From contig CALFUF010000182.1 of the NCBI GenBank assembly GCA_937916405.1, forward strand, positions 1 to 8,375: a DNA stretch of 8,375 nucleotides. The letters run 5' to 3'. The translations under genes were made by a program, and so were the position numbers. Below are positions 1 to 5,901 of this stretch, one piece after another. The notes below the pieces were generated by a model that did not search any database, was not told the origin of the DNA, and was given only the letters and a program-made list of their open reading frames with translations. Origin of the DNA: an uncultured Prevotella sp. Lineage in GTDB: Bacteria > Bacteroidota > Bacteroidia > Bacteroidales > Bacteroidaceae. The stretch's first letter is position 1, and every line of letters begins with the position of its first letter.

Positions 1-821
1 GTCATCGGGGAGGTGACATAGTCGGTAGCCATGAAGATGGCACCAAGCATCAGACCACCCGAGAGGATGACGCTGATAGGATCAGCATAGATAGGATCTG
101 CGAGATGCATCAATCCCGAGAACACGAAGACCGTAGCGATGATGCTGACGGGGATGTGCCAGGTGATGATTTTCTTCCAGAGCATATAGACCAAGCCCAG
201 CAGCAGTGCCAGCGCACAGATCTCACCCATCGCTCCGGCACCATCAGGATAATTGCCGAGGAAGAGACTCATTGAGTCGGGCAGTCTGTCGAGCACGGAA
301 GCATCACCACTCTTGATTGCCTCCTTCATGATGGCAAGAGGTGTGGCACCAGTCTCCGCATCGAGATAACTGGTGAGCTGTCCCACCTTCGGCCATGTCG
401 TCATCTGTGCGGGGAAGGCAACCAACAGGGCTGCGCGTCCTACCAACGCAGGGTTGAAGAGGTTGTTACCCAGACCGCCGAATGTCATCTTACCAACACC
501 GATGGCAAAGAGCGCACCGATGATGATAATCCAGATGGGGAGGTTACTGGGGAGGTTGAAACCAAGCAGCAGACCCGTCAGCACGGCAGAACCATCGCAG
601 ATGGTGGTGCGCTCGTTTTTCAGCATAAACTTATTGATAGCCCACTCGAAGAGGACGCAGGCAGCGACACTCGTTGCACAGACAATGGCAGAGCCAATGC
701 CGAAGAAATAGAACGAGACGAGCAGCGCGGGCAGCAAGGCGATGATGACGCCGTACATATTGCGCTCCACCGTGTCGGTTCCATGTGCATGGGGCGATAA
801 TGATACAATCAACTTACTCAT
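1..821 (-). CDS. rnfD: Rnf complex subunit D, 3' end beyond the window
   Basis: This is the membrane subunit D of the ion-translocating ferredoxin:NAD+ oxidoreductase (Rnf), which carries covalently bound FMN in the cytoplasmic membrane. The frame is open from an ATG at 821 to the left edge, giving 273 full codons beginning MSKLIVSLSPHAHGTDTVER. The family is roughly 320-350 residues long, so the last 50-80 are missing. Hydrophobic segments begin near residue 22 and recur through the protein. The family landmarks FNPALVGRAA and ETGATPL are present. The Thr of GAT, Thr160, matches the threonine that takes FMN through a phosphoester bond in RnfD/NqrB. The ATG lies 2 bp after the rnfC stop, so the genes should be co-transcribed and probably translationally coupled. 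Subunits G, E and A would be expected beyond the left edge; this is inferred from operon order in related genomes. Confidence 0.95.
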   Translation of the reverse strand, partial: MSKLIVSLSPHAHGTDTVERNMYGVIIALLPALLVSFYFFGIGSAIVCATSVAACVLFEWAINKFMLKNERTTICDGSAVLTGLLLGFNLPSNLPIWIIIIGALFAIGVGKMTFGGLGNNLFNPALVGRAALLVAFPAQMTTWPKVGQLTSYLDAETGATPLAIMKEAIKSGDASVLDRLPDSMSLFLGNYPDGAGAMGEICALALLLGLVYMLWKKIITWHIPVSIIATVFVFSGLMHLADPIYADPISVILSGGLMLGAIFMATDYVTSPM

Positions 822-823
822 AG

Positions 824-2191
824 TTATTTCTTTGCGTTTCTATTTCTAATAATTCCCATTACTGTTGACTTACCCATACGGATGTTGTCGAGCAACGGAC
901 GATGGGCAGGACAAGTGAACTGGCAAGAGCCACACTCGATACAGCTGACCACATCCTCATGCTCGGAGCGCTCCCAGTTCTGTACGGCGGCAAGCTTAGC
1001 GAGCAGATAAGGCTCCAAGCCCATCGGACAGACACTCACACACTTCGCACAACGAATACAGGGCTGTGGCTCCTTGCGGACAGCCTCGTCACCAGAGATA
1101 ATCGTCACGGAGTTGGTTCCCTTGCAGATAGGCACCTCTACAGAGGTCAGTGCCTTACCCATCATAGGACCGCCAGCCAGTAACTTATTATCGCCATCGG
1201 GCATTCCACCACAGGCTTCAATCAGGTCCTTCATCGGTGTTCCCATACGAACAAGGAAGTTGCCGGGATTAGCAAGACGCTTACCTGTCACGGTGGTATA
1301 ACGCTCGAAGAGGGGCTTATGCTTCATCACCGCCTCATAGACAGCGAAGGCTGTACCCACGTTCTGAACGATAGCACCCACATTCACTGGGATAGCGGGA
1401 GGTGCAGGCACCTGACGACGGATGACAGCGTCAACGAGTTGTTTCTCACCACCCTGCGGATAACGCTGCTTCAATGGAACGACCTCTACCTGATAGGCAG
1501 AACCGCTAAACTTCTCCGCACATTTCTGGGCGAGCAACTCGATAGCCTTGGGCTTGTTGGTCTCAATACCAATATAACCAGTAGTCACCTTGGCACCCTT
1601 CATCAGTAACTCCAAACCGATCAGTATCTCATCGGCATGCTCCATCATCAGACGGTAGTCGGCTGTGATATAGGGCTCACACTCTACCGCATTGATAATC
1701 ACACACTCAGCCTTTGCTGTTGGCGGAGGGGTGAGTTTGATGAAGGTGGGGAAACAAGCGCCACCCATACCAACGACACCAGCGTCCTTGATACGGTTGA
1801 CAATCTCCTCGGGAGTCAGTTCCGGATGTGCCTCAACAGTCTCCAACTTATCGGAACGGTCGATAGACTCTTCCCACTCGTCGCCTTCCACATTAATAAT
1901 AATGACGGGCTTACGATAACCAGTAGCGTCAATCGCGGTGTCAATCTTAAACACGGTACCACTGACAGATGAGAAGATAGGAGCAGACACGAAACCACCA
2001 GCCTCGGCAATCATCGTACCAACCTTCACCTTGTCACCTTTAGCGACGACAGGCTTGGCAGGAGCGCCGATATGCTGGCTCAATGGGAAGATTGCCTGTT
2101 TAGGAAGTGCGGCAACCTTGGTCACTACCTCATGGGTCAGTTTATTCTCTTCGGGGTGAATACCACCAATACGGAATGTTCTTACGTTCAT
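824..2191 (-). CDS. rnfC: Rnf complex subunit C (NADH-side iron-sulfur flavoprotein)
   Basis: RnfC is the peripheral cytoplasmic subunit that exchanges electrons with NAD(H). At 455 residues it has the usual length of the compact form. The N-terminal region (about 1-100) resembles the barrel-sandwich part of RnfC/NqrF-type proteins. GMGGACFPT at 141-149 is the glycine-rich flavin/NADH-site motif shared with complex I 51-kDa subunits. The C-terminal part has two [4Fe-4S] motifs: Cys378/381/384/388 (CIRCAKCVSVC) and Cys417/420/423/427 (CIECGSCQFTC). The extra C-terminal repeats of gammaproteobacterial RnfC are absent. Its ATG overlaps the rnfB stop in an ATGA and is preceded by a strong Shine-Dalgarno sequence. 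It is followed 2 bp later by rnfD. Family and frame are clear from sequence; the electron direction in this organism is inferred from the family. Confidence 0.96.
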   Translation of the reverse strand: MNVRTFRIGGIHPEENKLTHEVVTKVAALPKQAIFPLSQHIGAPAKPVVAKGDKVKVGTMIAEAGGFVSAPIFSSVSGTVFKIDTAIDATGYRKPVIIINVEGDEWEESIDRSDKLETVEAHPELTPEEIVNRIKDAGVVGMGGACFPTFIKLTPPPTAKAECVIINAVECEPYITADYRLMMEHADEILIGLELLMKGAKVTTGYIGIETNKPKAIELLAQKCAEKFSGSAYQVEVVPLKQRYPQGGEKQLVDAVIRRQVPAPPAIPVNVGAIVQNVGTAFAVYEAVMKHKPLFERYTTVTGKRLANPGNFLVRMGTPMKDLIEACGGMPDGDNKLLAGGPMMGKALTSVEVPICKGTNSVTIISGDEAVRKEPQPCIRCAKCVSVCPMGLEPYLLAKLAAVQNWERSEHEDVVSCIECGSCQFTCPAHRPLLDNIRMGKSTVMGIIRNRNAKK

Positions 2192-3141
2192 GCTTGTTCC
2201 TCCTTTTCTACTTTAGGTTCACAAGAATCACTAGGACTACTAGGACTACTAGGAATACTAGATGTACTAGTTCCACTAGTTGCACTAGTCTCACTAGTCA
2301 CTGGTTTGGGCTTCGGAGCCGGGAAGTTGACTGCATGGATAGCCTTTGTAGGACAAGCCTCCACACACTTCTTACACAGACGGCACTTGTTGAAGTCGAT
2401 GTAAGAGACATTTCCCTCAATAGTGATGGCACCAAACTTACATTCTTTCTCGCATTTACCACAACCGATACAAGCTGCCTTACAAGCCTTCATGGCAACA
2501 GGTCCTTTGTCCTTGTTGACACAAGACACAAAGACTCTCCTACCCTTCGGCCCCTTCTTACGCAGTTCGATGATGTGACGAGGACATGCCTTCACACAGG
2601 CACCACAAGAGGTACACTTCTCCTCGTCAACCTCAGGTAATCCAGTCTCGGGGTTCATGTGGATGGCATCAAACTGACAAGCGGCAACACAGTCACCACA
2701 GCCCAAACAGCCGAAGCCACATGCCGTCTCACCAGCTCCACAGGCATTCATTGCCGCACAGGAGCGCAAGCCGTTATACTCAGCAATCTTCGGACGGAGG
2801 GCACAGGTGCCGTTACAACGAACGACAGCCACCATCGGCTCACCATTGGCGATTGCCATTCCCAGCAGATCAGCCACCTTACCCATCACTTCCTGTCCAC
2901 CAACAGGACATTTCAAGCCGTCGAGACTTCCCGCGTCAGCACCTTTGACCAGTGCGTCGGCAAGACCGCCACAGCCTGCAAAGCCACATCCTCCGCAGTT
3001 AGCACCTGGCAACACCTCCGTCACCTGCGCTATACGAGGGTCTTCGTAGACAGCGAATTTCTTGGAGCAGACAAACAGTACGACAGCAGCTATCAATCCG
3101 ATGCCGCCTAATACTGCAACCGCAATCAAAATAAAATTCAT
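2188..3141 (-). CDS. rnfB: Rnf complex subunit B (ferredoxin-side iron-sulfur protein)
   Basis: RnfB accepts electrons from reduced ferredoxin and passes them into the membrane Rnf complex. The 317-residue product has one N-terminal membrane anchor (about 2-25). A [4Fe-4S] motif follows at Cys49/52/57 with Cys78. Four ferredoxin-type clusters come next: Cys145/148/151/155, Cys176/179/182/186, Cys224/227/230/234 and Cys253/256/259/263. Further cysteines at 109, 113, 128, 134 and 141 could support more metal binding. This is the long multi-cluster RnfB, unlike the roughly 190-residue RsxB of E. coli, which has two ferredoxin clusters. The tail from residue 274 is Pro/Lys-rich, then a run of three-residue units ending in Ser, then a Lys/Glu-rich end. 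It is encoded by a 9-bp DNA repeat and is probably disordered. The gene sits 31 bp after the RseC-family gene and its TGA overlaps the rnfC ATG. Confidence 0.96.
   Translation of the reverse strand: MNFILIAVAVLGGIGLIAAVVLFVCSKKFAVYEDPRIAQVTEVLPGANCGGCGFAGCGGLADALVKGADAGSLDGLKCPVGGQEVMGKVADLLGMAIANGEPMVAVVRCNGTCALRPKIAEYNGLRSCAAMNACGAGETACGFGCLGCGDCVAACQFDAIHMNPETGLPEVDEEKCTSCGACVKACPRHIIELRKKGPKGRRVFVSCVNKDKGPVAMKACKAACIGCGKCEKECKFGAITIEGNVSYIDFNKCRLCKKCVEACPTKAIHAVNFPAPKPKPVTSETSATSGTSTSSIPSSPSSPSDSCEPKVEKEEQA
2199..2206 (-). promoter_or_regulatory. Strong Shine-Dalgarno sequence for rnfC inside rnfB
   Basis: The minus strand reads AAAGGAGG followed by 7 nt and the rnfC ATG at 2191. The site lies within the last codons of rnfB (Lys-Glu-Glu-Gln-Ala-stop). 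Bacteroidetes mRNAs usually lack such a strong SD, so its presence at an ATGA stop/start overlap supports translational coupling and fixes the rnfC start. Confidence 0.7.
2221..2301 (-). repeat. In-frame 9-bp CTAG microsatellite in the 3' end of rnfB
   Basis: On the plus strand ACTAG begins at 2230, 2239, 2248, 2257, 2266, 2275, 2284 and 2293, which is eight copies at exactly 9-bp spacing. A ninth, one-mismatch copy (ACAAG) lies at 2221. On the coding strand each unit reads NNN-NCT-AGT, giving tripeptides VTS, ETS, ATS, GTS, TSS, IPS, SPS and SPS, then degenerate DSC (residues 281-307). The CTAGT core is invariant, including synonymous positions: Thr is always ACT, Pro always CCT, and the closing Ser always AGT. 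The first codon varies freely. I noticed no CTAG elsewhere in the window by eye. Replication slippage or a DNA-level constraint is inferred. Confidence 0.9.
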
Positions 3142-3172
3142 AATCTCTTGTATTTGTTTTAGTTACACTTGT

Positions 3173-3586
3173 TTATTCTATGATAAATGCCATCTCCTTG
3201 CGCATCCGATGACGCAACAGGAACAGTAGTCCGTAGTATGGTATTAATGCCAATAGCCCGCTGATAGCCGCCACCCCCTCATCATGCGTCTGCCATAGTA
3301 CAAGTACTAAAACGGCAATCATCAACAGGAATGGAAAGCCAAAAGCCCATAACAGGGCACGGGCTGCCACATCACCAGAGGTCGACACCACCACTTGCTG
3401 TCCTTTCGTCAACTGTTTTGCGTCCGTGTCGCAAAACACATCAACAACTTTCTCTTTCGCCTCGGCAGCATTGCAATAGCCAGCCACCTTACATGCGGCA
3501 CATGCTGAAGTCTGAAGGATACGAACATGTACACATCCGTCCTCTATGCTGTCAATGATGCCCTCATGACGAATTTTGTTATTCAT
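3173..3586 (-). CDS. rseC: RseC/MucC-family membrane protein, first gene of the rnf operon
   Basis: This 137-residue protein belongs to the RseC/MucC family (often named 'SoxR reducing system protein RseC'). The N-terminal cytoplasmic part begins with an EGIIDSIEDGCVHVRI segment. It then has the family's cysteine cluster, Cys29, Cys32 and Cys38 (CAACKVAGYC), with Cys52 as a possible fourth ligand. Two hydrophobic helices follow at about 77-98 and 105-125, with a short loop between and a basic C-terminal end. It stands 31 bp upstream of rnfB on the same strand, the usual place for this gene in Bacteroidales. No SoxR or sigma-E/anti-sigma gene is in the window. A role in assembling or redox-controlling the Rnf complex is therefore a better guess here than the E. 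coli-derived name, but that role is inference. Family assignment is good; molecular function is unproven. Confidence 0.88.
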   Translation of the reverse strand: MNNKIRHEGIIDSIEDGCVHVRILQTSACAACKVAGYCNAAEAKEKVVDVFCDTDAKQLTKGQQVVVSTSGDVAARALLWAFGFPFLLMIAVLVLVLWQTHDEGVAAISGLLALIPYYGLLFLLRHRMRKEMAFIIE

Positions 3587-3612
3587 AGTTTGTAATCTCG
3601 ACTTAGCAATTG

Positions 3613-3620
3613 CAAAGGTA
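3613..3620 (-). promoter_or_regulatory. Possible -7 box for the rseC-rnf operon
   Basis: The minus strand reads TACCTTTG, matching the Bacteroidetes -7 consensus TAnnTTTG, 27 bp upstream of the rseC-family ATG. No convincing TTTG/TTG lies 19-21 bp further upstream, so this is weaker than the other promoters here. Confidence 0.45.
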
Positions 3621-3681
3621 CTACAAAAAAGTGAATTAAAGGTGTGTATAGCAAAATATTTTTGAAAAAAATTCGTAATCG

Positions 3682-3713
3682 TTTGCAGTTGTCCTTTCTT
3701 TTAATTACTTTTG
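3682..3713 (+). promoter_or_regulatory. Bacteroidetes-type promoter for the acidic protein gene
   Basis: TTTG at 3682-3685, a 20-bp spacer, then TACTTTTG at 3706-3713 match both halves of the -33/-7 consensus. The ATG lies 18 bp past the -7 box, so the leader is only about 10-14 nt. Upstream is an A/T-rich tract with a CAAAA-TAT-TTTTG inverted repeat at 3652-3664 that could act as an UP-like element (inference). Confidence 0.8.
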
Positions 3714-3731
3714 TAACGTCTTAAGCTAAAA

Positions 3732-4175
3732 ATGATGAAAGCAACTGAGCAAACACTACTACAAATCGAACGAGCCATCCGTAAGGTGGCTGATAAGTTT
3801 CCAACCAATGACGACAGCGGAATCCTGACTGACATACACCTAAGAGTGACTCAGGACACGGGAGAGTTGGTTGCCTTTGATGATGATGACAAGGAGATCA
3901 CCAGATGTATCATCGAGCAATGGATTGAGAACAAGGATGACGATTTCTATAAGGGAGTGGCTGTTGTGCTGCGTTCAGCATTGACAAAGCAAAAGGAGAT
4001 GATAGAGAAGATGGCTATCCTCAAACCTTTTTCCTTTGTATTAGAGGACGACGACCATGAGCATCTCGCAGAACTATACTTGGTCGATGACGATACGGCT
4101 ATCATCGACCAAGAGCTGATGGCTGGGCTTGACCAAGACTTGGATAATTTTCTCGAAGACCTTCTTAAAGACTAA
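3732..4175 (+). CDS. Acidic protein of unknown function
   Basis: I do not recognise a named family for this 147-residue protein. It is soluble-looking, with no signal peptide or membrane segment, and strongly acidic: about 37 Asp/Glu against about 16 Lys/Arg. The acidic residues cluster in runs (DDDD near 51, DDD near 70, EDDD near 109 and DDD near 120). The first 22 residues look like an amphipathic helix. The end (GLDQDLDNFLEDLLKD) looks like another acidic helix. The gene has its own promoter and a very short leader, so it is probably expressed alone. Two adjacent ATGs (3732 and 3735) could start it; I use the first. It converges on the small lipoprotein gene with only 2 bp between stops. 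A small cytoplasmic binding or regulatory protein is possible, but no function can be assigned. Confidence 0.8.
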   Translation: MMKATEQTLLQIERAIRKVADKFPTNDDSGILTDIHLRVTQDTGELVAFDDDDKEITRCIIEQWIENKDDDFYKGVAVVLRSALTKQKEMIEKMAILKPFSFVLEDDDHEHLAELYLVDDDTAIIDQELMAGLDQDLDNFLEDLLKD

Positions 4176-4177
4176 TC

Positions 4178-4444
4178 CTAATAACCTTCACGGAACATTC
4201 GTTCCGCTCCTGACGCATCGGGGTGACCACCTGCCTCTCCCGGGATATCGGGTATCTCCAGTAGTGGCTCGTCTTCCCAACTGTCATCTGCGGTGGCTTC
4301 CTTGATATCATTCTTCTGTGCGGTATCAACTGGGAGACGTACTTGTTCCATTTGCTTGCTATGGTCTGTCTTTACACGGAAGCGGTTGCATCCGACAAAT
4401 GTCAGAAGTGTTAGTGCGGTTAATAGGTAACATATTTTCCTCAT
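4178..4444 (-). CDS. Small predicted lipoprotein
   Basis: An 88-residue protein with a signal peptide of lipoprotein type: MRK, a hydrophobic stretch, then FVGC with the lipid-modified Cys predicted at position 19. The mature part is about 70 residues, hydrophilic and probably flexible. It has an acidic middle (DDSWEDEPLLEIPDIPGE) and no recognisable domain. It starts 20 bp after the glucosaminidase stop on the same strand, with no promoter-like sequence between, so the two are probably one transcript. A supporting role in envelope or wall turnover would fit, but this rests only on neighbourhood. The 3' end holds a 6-bp perfect inverted repeat (4191-4206). The stop lies 2 bp from that of the convergent acidic-protein gene. 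Confidence 0.8.
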   Translation of the reverse strand: MRKICYLLTALTLLTFVGCNRFRVKTDHSKQMEQVRLPVDTAQKNDIKEATADDSWEDEPLLEIPDIPGEAGGHPDASGAERMFREGY

Positions 4445-4464
4445 AGTTCTATCTTTTAGTTATA

Positions 4465-5364
4465 TCATCTTACACGGAGCACATCACCCACCTTTATCTG
4501 GTATGTGGGTGTCAGGTCATTCATCTTATAAAGATGCTTCAGACGGATACCATACCGCTGGGAGATGGTGTACATAGACTCTCCATCCCTCACGACATGC
4601 GGACGGTGTTTGTATTCCTTGGGGGCATTACGCCGTTTCTTCTCCAACCAGACGAACTCACCCTCCTCCAGACGAGCATCACGGTCGTTCTCGTTATACT
4701 TGGCAAGTTTCTTATATGACACACCCATCTCCTCACCAATGGTCCGATAGGTATCTCCTGCCTTTGCCAACACGTAGTAGTTCTTGTTGAACTCATAGAC
4801 ACGATGGCTCACTGACGGAAGGGTGCCATGCGACTTGCCAGAATATTTGCCATCATCGTACTCATAGAGCTTATACAACTGGATGATGTCTATCAACTGG
4901 ATGGCATAACGAGGGTTGGTGGCATAACCACACGACTTCAAGCCATACGCCCACCCCTTATAGTCAGTCTGTTTCAATCGGAACAACGAGCTATAACGGT
5001 TACTCGTCGTCAGGAACTTGGAATGGTCCTCGAAACTCTCTGATGCATTACGATAAGCACGGAAGCACTCATTATTCTCATCGTCATCATGATAGACCGC
5101 ACGACCAGTCCAACCATGACACTTGATACCAAAATGGTTATTGCCTTTGACTGCCAGCTCACTCTTTCCCGCACCTGACTCCAAGACTCCTTGCGCCAAG
5201 GTGATACTGGCTGGAATATGGTAACGTCGCATCTGATCGATAGCCATATCCTTATATTGATCAAAGTACTGCTGATACTGCTGGCTCCATTTCATCTGGG
5301 CATTGGCAGGTATCGCGCCGATACATAACAGCAGACCTATGAAGAGGTTCTTTTTCATGAACAT
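4465..5364 (-). CDS. Secreted GH73 glucosaminidase with two LysM domains
   Basis: A predicted peptidoglycan hydrolase (endo-beta-N-acetylglucosaminidase, GH73/FlgJ-like) of 299 residues. It has a Sec signal peptide (MKKN, hydrophobic core, cleavage likely after ANA at residue 22), so it acts in the periplasm or outside the cell. The catalytic domain spans about 35-170. ITLAQGVLESGAGKSELA at 54-71 holds the expected catalytic Glu62, and NNHFGIKC and GYATNPRYA are further family signatures. Two LysM modules follow, at about 196-240 and 258-299, which should bind the glycan strands. The start could be Met1 or Met3 (MFMKK); the second gives a more typical signal peptide. It is divergent from cdd through an interlocked promoter pair and precedes the small lipoprotein gene by 20 bp. 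A role in wall remodelling or daughter-cell separation is inferred from the family. Confidence 0.93.
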   Translation of the reverse strand: MFMKKNLFIGLLLCIGAIPANAQMKWSQQYQQYFDQYKDMAIDQMRRYHIPASITLAQGVLESGAGKSELAVKGNNHFGIKCHGWTGRAVYHDDDENNECFRAYRNASESFEDHSKFLTTSNRYSSLFRLKQTDYKGWAYGLKSCGYATNPRYAIQLIDIIQLYKLYEYDDGKYSGKSHGTLPSVSHRVYEFNKNYYVLAKAGDTYRTIGEEMGVSYKKLAKYNENDRDARLEEGEFVWLEKKRRNAPKEYKHRPHVVRDGESMYTISQRYGIRLKHLYKMNDLTPTYQIKVGDVLRVR

Positions 5365-5376
5365 TTACTGAATGAT

Positions 5377-5408
5377 GTTGCAAAAATAAGGAAAAATTAT
5401 TATATTTG
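5377..5408 (+). promoter_or_regulatory. cdd promoter, interlocked with the opposite promoter
   Basis: GTTG at 5377-5380, a 20-bp spacer and TATATTTG at 5401-5408 match the Bacteroidetes -33/-7 consensus. The cdd ATG is 20 bp past the -7 box. The -33 box directly abuts the -7 box of the minus-strand promoter. Confidence 0.82.
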
Positions 5409-5412
5409 CAAC
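5381..5412 (-). promoter_or_regulatory. Glucosaminidase promoter, interlocked with the cdd promoter
   Basis: On the minus strand GTTG (5412-5409), a 20-bp spacer and TATTTTTG (5388-5381) match the -33/-7 consensus. The ATG at 5364 leaves a leader of only about 10 nt. The element lies almost entirely on the same DNA as the cdd promoter, so the polymerase footprints must overlap. Confidence 0.82.
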
Positions 5413-5427
5413 AAAAAGGGAAAGATT

Positions 5428-5901
5428 ATGAAGGAGTTAGTGCTCAAATCCACTATCAGCGTGGTACAAATGGACGAATTGTCTACGACAGAACAGGCAT
5501 TGGTAAACAGTGCCATCAAAGCGACCTCACGCTCCTATGCTGCCTATTCCCATTTCCATGTGGGTGCGGCATTGCTATTGGAGAATGGTGAGAACGTCTT
5601 GGGGTGCAACCAGGAGAATGTCTCCTACCCTGCCGGCATCTGTGCCGAGCGGTCGGCAATCTATGCGGCTGGCGCGCAGTATCCTGACACACCTATCAAG
5701 ACGATAGCCATTGCCGCACGTAACACTGAAGGTGTCTTACAAGAGGAGCCGATCAGTCCCTGTGGCATCTGCCGACAGGTCATCATCGAGTCTGAGACAC
5801 GTTTTCATCACCCCATACGAATCATCCTGTATGGGACGAGACAGATTTATATCATCAATGGTATTAAGGACTTAATGCCCCTTAGCTTTACAGAATTCTA
5901 A
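5428..5901 (+). CDS. cdd: Cytidine deaminase
   Basis: Cytosolic zinc enzyme that deaminates cytidine and deoxycytidine to uridine and deoxyuridine in pyrimidine salvage. The 157-residue product matches the short, homotetrameric class. SHFHVGAALL at 41-50 forms the substrate pocket. CAER at 72-75 supplies the zinc ligand Cys72 and catalytic Glu74, and PCGICRQ at 111-117 supplies zinc ligands Cys112 and Cys115. A Cys rather than His at position 72 is typical of the tetrameric enzymes. The N-terminal 20 or so residues extend slightly beyond the compact family core. It is transcribed from its own promoter, interlocked with that of the divergent glucosaminidase. Its last 14 bp overlap the 3' end of the convergent beta-helix lipoprotein gene. 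It appears to be a single-gene unit. Confidence 0.95.
   Translation: MKELVLKSTISVVQMDELSTTEQALVNSAIKATSRSYAAYSHFHVGAALLLENGENVLGCNQENVSYPAGICAERSAIYAAGAQYPDTPIKTIAIAARNTEGVLQEEPISPCGICRQVIIESETRFHHPIRIILYGTRQIYIINGIKDLMPLSFTEF

Larger units (their letters stand above)
5377..5412. repeat. 36-bp element with perfect 8-bp inverted ends
   Basis: GTTGCAAA at 5377-5384 and its exact reverse complement TTTGCAAC at 5405-5412 flank a 20-bp A/T-rich centre. Each arm contains the -33 GTTG of one promoter joined to the CAAA/TTTG end of the other promoter's -7 box. The symmetry therefore largely follows from the facing promoters, though it could also be an operator. Confidence 0.85.

Noticed and set aside
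373..711. A 112-codon plus-strand open frame
   Set aside because: It lies antisense to rnfD, whose reading frame carries the FMN motif and membrane segments.
2107..2640. A 177-codon plus-strand open frame across rnfB/rnfC
   Set aside because: It is antisense to two certain genes, is low-complexity (Thr/Arg-rich from the CTAG repeat), and has no promoter or family resemblance.
3641..3664. A second minus-strand -7 box (CAAAATAT) for the rseC operon
   Set aside because: It does not satisfy TAnnTTTG when read on the minus strand and is part of an A/T-rich inverted repeat.
3882..3896. DDDDK in the acidic protein, resembling an enteropeptidase site
   Set aside because: It is one of several acidic runs in a very acidic bacterial protein; a chance match with no biological meaning here.
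4191..4206. Perfect inverted repeat CGGAAC-ATTC-GTTCCG as a terminator of the acidic-protein gene
   Set aside because: The stem is only 6 bp, lies in lipoprotein coding sequence (codons for ERMFRE), and has no T-tract on either strand.
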